A DNA stretch of 64,000 nucleotides from DATJGS01 sp035494735 (GTDB lineage Bacteria; Eisenbacteria; RBG-16-71-46). Each line of letters begins with the position of its first letter. Within the stretch, counting starts at the first letter, position 1. The DNA is taken from positions 124,001-188,000 of the forward strand of contig DATJGS010000019.1 in assembly GCA_035494735.1 (NCBI GenBank). The letters are read 5' to 3'. Both the position numbers and the translations under genes were made by a program. Of the stretch, positions 60,708 through 64,000 are shown in pieces. The notes beneath the pieces were generated by a model that was not told the origin of the DNA, made no database searches, and saw nothing but the letters and a program-made list of their open reading frames with translations.

Positions 60708-62042
60708 ATGGACGCCGCCCCCGACATCCCACGCCGCGCCGACGGACTCGTGCTGGGCGCGGCCCACGCCGGCGAGACCACGCGCGTGGCGTCGCTGCCC
60801 GAGGGTCGCCACTTCGAGATCTCGAGCGAGACGGCCGCGCTGCTGGAGCTGATCGACGGCCGGCGCACGCTCGACGAGATCGCGAGCGCGCTGGCGGCGC
60901 AGACCGGCGCGGCGGTCGGCGACGGCACGACGCCCGCGGCGAGCGGCGATGGCGACGCGAGCGGCGACGGCGCGGGGCTTGGCGACGGCGCGGGGCTGGG
61001 GGCGACGACGGATGGCGCGGTGCCGGCCGCGCTCGACGCGACGGCCCTGCGCGTGCTGATCGAGGGCACGCTGCGCCCGTCCGGGCTCGCGTATCTGGGC
61101 GAGGCGCCCGAAGGCCGGCAGGCGCCGCCATCGCACATGTGGCTGCGGAGGTCGCTGATCCCGGCGGAAACGGTGCGTGCGCTCTCGCGCGCGCTCGTGC
61201 CCCTGTTCTCGCGCCGCGTGGCCGCGACGCTCGTCGGCGTGGCCGTGCTCGCACACGTCGCGTTCTATCTCACGGCCCCGCAGCTCGAGCTGGCGAACGG
61301 TCTCTTCCACTTCGGCCTGTGGTGGCCGCCGGCCGTGATCTTCGCGGTGTCGCTGATCGTGCACGAGCTGGGCCACGCCGCGGCGCTGATGGCGGGCGGC
61401 GAGCGCCCGGGCGCGATCGGTGCCGGGTTCTACTACGTGTGCCCCGTGATGTTCACCGACGTCGACGCCGCGTGGCGCCTGTCACGACGCTCGCGGGCGG
61501 TCGTCGACATGGGCGGCGTCTACGTGCAGCTGCTGTTCGCGGCGCTCACGATCGGCATCTACGCGGCGACGCGCTCGGGCGTCGCGGCGCGCGCCATCGC
61601 GCTGATGGATCTCGGGCTCATCGCGAACCTCAACCCGTTCCTGCGCATGGACGGCTACTGGCTGCTCGCCGACCTCACCGGCACGCGCGACCTGCGCGGC
61701 CGCACGCAGGCGCTGGCGCTCGGGCTGTTCGGAGTGGGCGGAGTGCGCGGCGACGGCGGCGACGGCGCGGGCGGCGCGCCCGCCGCCGAGAGACCCTCGC
61801 GCTTCATCGTCGCCTACACGTGGGGGAGCCTCGCGTACTTCGTGGCCGCGTGCGGGTGGCTCGTGGTGTTCGCGATCCCGCGGCTCCTCGTCGAGATGCA
61901 CGCGCTCGCCGGCCACGGCATCGAGCGCAAGGCGCTCCAGGCGGTCGGCCTGCTCGCGCTCGTCGTGATCGGGGTCGCGCTGTGGGTCGGCGCGAGATCG
62001 GTGGTGGGCGCGCTGCGCGCGGCCACGCGGGACGATCGATAA
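60708..62042 (+). CDS. M50 zinc metalloprotease with N-terminal PqqD-like domain
   Basis: 444 residues. Residues about 35-70 (FEISSETAALLELIDGRRTLDEIASAL) fit a PqqD-like RiPP recognition fold, then a Gly/Asp/Ala-rich low-complexity linker (about 70-105). Membrane segments begin near 170; VHELGHAAALMAGG carries the HExxH zinc site and ANLNPFLRMDGYWLLADLTG the third ligand, Asp. A second Gly/Asp-rich insert (about 345-365) lies in a loop. Such PqqD+M50 proteins occur in RiPP and peptide-export gene sets, but no precursor peptide is seen here. The next gene is coupled. Confidence 0.85.
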   Translation: MDAAPDIPRRADGLVLGAAHAGETTRVASLPEGRHFEISSETAALLELIDGRRTLDEIASALAAQTGAAVGDGTTPAASGDGDASGDGAGLGDGAGLGATTDGAVPAALDATALRVLIEGTLRPSGLAYLGEAPEGRQAPPSHMWLRRSLIPAETVRALSRALVPLFSRRVAATLVGVAVLAHVAFYLTAPQLELANGLFHFGLWWPPAVIFAVSLIVHELGHAAALMAGGERPGAIGAGFYYVCPVMFTDVDAAWRLSRRSRAVVDMGGVYVQLLFAALTIGIYAATRSGVAARAIALMDLGLIANLNPFLRMDGYWLLADLTGTRDLRGRTQALALGLFGVGGVRGDGGDGAGGAPAAERPSRFIVAYTWGSLAYFVAACGWLVVFAIPRLLVEMHALAGHGIERKALQAVGLLALVVIGVALWVGARSVVGALRAATRDDR

Positions 62043-62043
62043 C

Positions 62044-62050
62044 GGAGGAG
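62044..62050 (+). promoter_or_regulatory. Ribosome binding site deciding a TTG start
   Basis: GGAGGAG seven bases before TTG 62057; only this start in the frame has such a box. It is 2-8 bases after the M50 stop. Confidence 0.6.
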
Positions 62051-62056
62051 GCTGCC

Positions 62057-62503
62057 TTGGACGAATCGGCTCGCGACATCTCGAACACCAGCGCATGGCC
62101 GCGATGGATCGCCACGGCGCTCGCCGTCGCGCTGATCTATTTCGTCGTCGGCGTCGGCTCCGCGGCGCTCGCCGCTTCGGCGCCGTCCGAGCGGATGCAG
62201 TTCGTCTGGCGCTGGGGCGCGTTCATCGTGAGCGGCATCGTGTTCGTCGCGCACATCGCGCTCGAGATCGTGCGCCGCTGGAATGGCGCGCGTGCGATCG
62301 CGTGGCGCGCCGCGGTGGCCGCGGCCCTCGGCGGCTTCGGGCTCGCGATCTCAGCGAACGTGCACGACCTCGGCGCGGCCACCGGCTATCGCCCGAAGAT
62401 GCTCCTCGCGCTCGTGGCCTGGCCGCTGCTGATCGGCGTGCCGGCGTTCCTCGCGGCGCTCGTGCTCGCGGCGCTGCTCGGCATGGGGCGGAAGCGCAGC
62501 TAG
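62057..62503 (+). CDS. Small four-helix membrane protein following the M50 protease
   Basis: 148 residues from TTG at 62057. Four hydrophobic segments (about 17-38, 51-72, 82-103, 118-142) with two charged loops; starts LDESARDISNTSAWPRW. Fourteen bases downstream of the M50 gene and so likely its partner, for example as a subunit or substrate-guiding protein. No domain recognised. Confidence 0.72.
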   Translation: MDESARDISNTSAWPRWIATALAVALIYFVVGVGSAALAASAPSERMQFVWRWGAFIVSGIVFVAHIALEIVRRWNGARAIAWRAAVAAALGGFGLAISANVHDLGAATGYRPKMLLALVAWPLLIGVPAFLAALVLAALLGMGRKRS

Positions 62504-62871
62504 CGAAGGCCCAGCGAGGGCCCCGCCCTGAGGACAACGGCGGTGTCTTGGACCGCAGCCGTGTCAGTTCCGGCGGCATCGTTGGTGATGTAGCCCAACG
62601 AAACAGTCTGCTTTGCGCCGGCCTGGCGCTCAACGGTGACGAGATACTCACCATCGCCGCCGCCCCTGAACTCCTGGACCCAACTACTGCCCACAGGCAG
62701 GGCCTCATGATGTCGGTGGTCGCCGTATGCCGTGACGTCCACGGTCACGAGCGGTCGAGACGAGTCATTGCGTACTACGATGAAATGACGCGTCGGCCAC
62801 ATCATGAAACCCGCAACGCCCAACAGCCCGAGGCCGACCACCAGCACGAGACCGACGACAACCCGCCTCAT
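62500..62871 (-). CDS. Membrane-anchored beta-rich protein, paralogue A
   Basis: 123 residues. N-terminal helix (RVVVGLVLVVGLGLLGVAGFMM), then about 95 outside residues (PTRHFIVVRNDSSRPLVTVDV … EALPVGSSWVQEFRG). The same scheme recurs in the gene at 63234 (PSRHILVVRDDAVRGLTNVTV … GELASGESWKVTFLG), so the two are diverged copies flanking a small membrane gene. The motif RHxxVVRxD is the best common mark. Stop overlaps the converging gene by four bases. Confidence 0.65.
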   Translation of the reverse strand: MRRVVVGLVLVVGLGLLGVAGFMMWPTRHFIVVRNDSSRPLVTVDVTAYGDHRHHEALPVGSSWVQEFRGGGDGEYLVTVERQAGAKQTVSLGYITNDAAGTDTAAVQDTAVVLRAGPSLGLR

Positions 62872-62879
62872 CAGGACCG

Positions 62880-63176
62880 TTACGCCCCCATGTCCACCTC
62901 GACGCGGATCCCGCCCAGCATCCGCGCGAGCGCGTTGTAGATGACGCAGCCGATGGACGCGACGATGAAGCCGAGGCAGCCCTCGACGATCGGCAGCATC
63001 ACGATGGCGCCGACCCCGAGGAACATGCCGAGGATCGGGCCGGCCGGACGCTGCGAGGCGAAGCCGCCGAGCAACGAGATCAGAGAAATGATCACGCCTG
63101 CGAACAGACCGACGCAGGCATGGAGCAGTGCCGCGATCTTGGCCACCGACAGCGGTGCGACGCGCTTGATGATCAT
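62880..63176 (-). CDS. Small membrane protein, 98 residues, DUF3566-like
   Basis: ATG at 63176 has GGAGG six bases upstream. MIIKRVAPLSVAKIAALL opens the protein and is followed by three membrane segments. The start pattern (IxxxxPxSVxKIxxL) and helix layout occur in small uncharacterised bacterial proteins, one of which is DUF3566. Lies between the two paralogues and is likely co-transcribed. Confidence 0.7.
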   Translation of the reverse strand: MIIKRVAPLSVAKIAALLHACVGLFAGVIISLISLLGGFASQRPAGPILGMFLGVGAIVMLPIVEGCLGFIVASIGCVIYNALARMLGGIRVEVDMGA

Positions 63177-63233
63177 GTGCGACCTCCGATGTGAGTTTCC
63201 CGCCGCGGCGCACGACATGACGCCACGTTCCCT

Positions 63234-63659
63234 CTAGCGCCAGCCGATCGTCCGGCCGCGCCTGAACACCGCCATGCTGTCGTTGATCGCGATCGTGTCC
63301 ACGGCCGTGACGCCGTGCCTCACGTAGCCGAGCACGAACCTCTGCATGAAGCCCGAGCGCGGCTGCATCGACAGTCGATACGGACCGTTCTCGCCGCCGA
63401 GGAACGTCACCTTCCACGATTCCCCGGACGCGAGTTCGCCGTGGGCGCGCACGTCGTCGTTGAGGCTCACGGTCACGTTCGTCAGGCCGCGGACCGCGTC
63501 GTCGCGCACGACGAGGATGTGCCGGCTCGGCGTCATCGCGTAGATCCCGATGCTGGCGATCACGATCACGCCGCCGAGGATGCACAGCCAGATCGCGACC
63601 CGGCCGACCGGCACGCCGTCGCGTTCCACGCTATTTCTCGACCAGGGGAAATGCCTCAT
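63234..63659 (-). CDS. Membrane-anchored beta-rich protein, paralogue B
   Basis: 141 residues from ATG at 63659, or 131 from GTG at 63629; the latter gives an N terminus that matches paralogue A in length and stands one base after the stop of a tiny secreted-peptide ORF. The helix RVAIWLCILGGVIVIASIGIYAM is followed by PSRHILVVRDDAVRGLTNVTV and SMQPRSGFMQRFVLGYVRH. Homologous to 62500. Function unknown. Confidence 0.6.
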   Translation of the reverse strand: MRHFPWSRNSVERDGVPVGRVAIWLCILGGVIVIASIGIYAMTPSRHILVVRDDAVRGLTNVTVSLNDDVRAHGELASGESWKVTFLGGENGPYRLSMQPRSGFMQRFVLGYVRHGVTAVDTIAINDSMAVFRRGRTIGWR

Positions 63660-63738
63660 CGTCCGCCCCCGGCGCATCGGCCTTGGACGGCGCGGGAAGC
63701 AAGAGGCTCGTGACGAGCAGCGCCGCGGAGAGTCGCAT
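63631..63738 (-). CDS. Tiny secreted-peptide ORF, 35 residues (tentative)
   Basis: ATG 63738 to TAG 63631 encodes a signal-peptide-like MRLSAALLVTSLLLPAPSKA followed by DAPGADDEAFPLVEK. TAAGG lies directly before the ATG, which is too close for a good ribosome site. It overlaps or abuts the next gene start, suggesting translational coupling. Too short for codon-bias proof. Confidence 0.3.
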   Translation of the reverse strand: MRLSAALLVTSLLLPAPSKADAPGADDEAFPLVEK

Positions 63739-63833
63739 CCTTACGATTCGGGGCTCGCATCGATGGGAACGGCCGGAACCCGTGGGCATGCTAGCAGACG
63801 GCGCGCCGCGCGGCGCGTGCTACGCTGACCGCC

Positions 63834-64000
63834 ATGGACGAGACCGCTCCGGCCGCCGGCGATCCCTTCTCCAAGGTGCAGCTGCGCTGGCTATTCCTGG
63901 CCGTGGGCTTCGGCGTCATCGGCTACTTCACGTACGCGTTCGCGATTCGCGGCGAACTCATCCGCGAGGCGCACGCCCTCAACCTGACCGCCTACATCCT
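63834..64000 (+). CDS. Start of a membrane protein, cut by the window end
   Basis: 55 codons only. MDETAPAAGDPFSKVQLRW leads into a hydrophobic segment (LFLAVGFGVIGYFTYAFAI), so an integral membrane protein or signal anchor. A GC hairpin GCGCGCC/GGCGCGT (63801-63818) and a TACGCT box are upstream. Nothing more can be said. Confidence 0.5.
   Translation, partial: MDETAPAAGDPFSKVQLRWLFLAVGFGVIGYFTYAFAIRGELIREAHALNLTAYI

Overview
The window is 64 kb of uniformly GC-rich bacterial chromosome with dense coding. No rRNA or tRNA gene, CRISPR array or insertion sequence could be recognised. Several secreted proteins end in an Ig-like FlgD-type C-terminal domain (…GxYFxxxxAG…R…VR). Cohesin and dockerin modules occur together, and DUF2089/SHOCT-like and IPWxDI-type proteins are present. 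This mix suggests an uncultured Gram-negative FCB-type lineage, with Candidatus Eisenbacteria my best guess; that is inference, since no phylogenetic marker gene lies in the window.

Layout. 1-3.6 kb: a truncated di-haem beta-propeller protein, a beta-ureidopropionase-like amidohydrolase and a stand-alone receiver. 4.0-8.5 kb: a tightly overlapping signalling operon (PAS histidine kinase, Rcp1-like receiver, receiver-kinase hybrid, receiver). 8.5-11.5 kb: an ExeA-like ATPase with a SPOR domain, then what looks like a collapsed second copy of the signalling operon, keeping its upstream region, an 11-codon scrap of the kinase start and the last receiver. 11.5-14.2 kb: methylmalonate-semialdehyde dehydrogenase and two related envelope proteins. 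14.6-22.4 kb: a 1611-residue beta-helix protein with a dockerin, followed by a three-cohesin and a one-cohesin protein. 22.4-27 kb: Nudix hydrolase, phosphodiester glycosidase, membrane protein and glycosyltransferase.

27.3-44 kb holds most of an oxidative purine pathway: the three xanthine dehydrogenase subunits with a GIY-YIG-like gene among them, ureidoglycine aminohydrolase, a CitE-like DUF6986 protein, then 5-hydroxyisourate hydrolase, OHCU decarboxylase, allantoate amidohydrolase and allantoinase. Uricase is not in the window. The beta-ureidopropionase and MMSDH-type genes at the left would serve reductive pyrimidine breakdown, so the segment is rich in nucleobase catabolism.

44-64 kb is mixed: SnoaL-like and DUF2269-like proteins, a GNAT acetyltransferase, an OppABC-type peptide importer without ATPase genes, two secreted FlgD-tailed proteins, a reductase, a MATE exporter, a large lipoprotein, a sarcosine-oxidase-like flavoprotein, a CPBP protease, a GT-C glycosyltransferase, an M50 protease with a PqqD-like domain, and a small set of paralogous membrane proteins.

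Gene packing is tight: at least fourteen gene pairs overlap by four bases (GTGA or ATGA). Several genes start at GTG or TTG, so start choice here relies on Shine-Dalgarno spacing and overlap.
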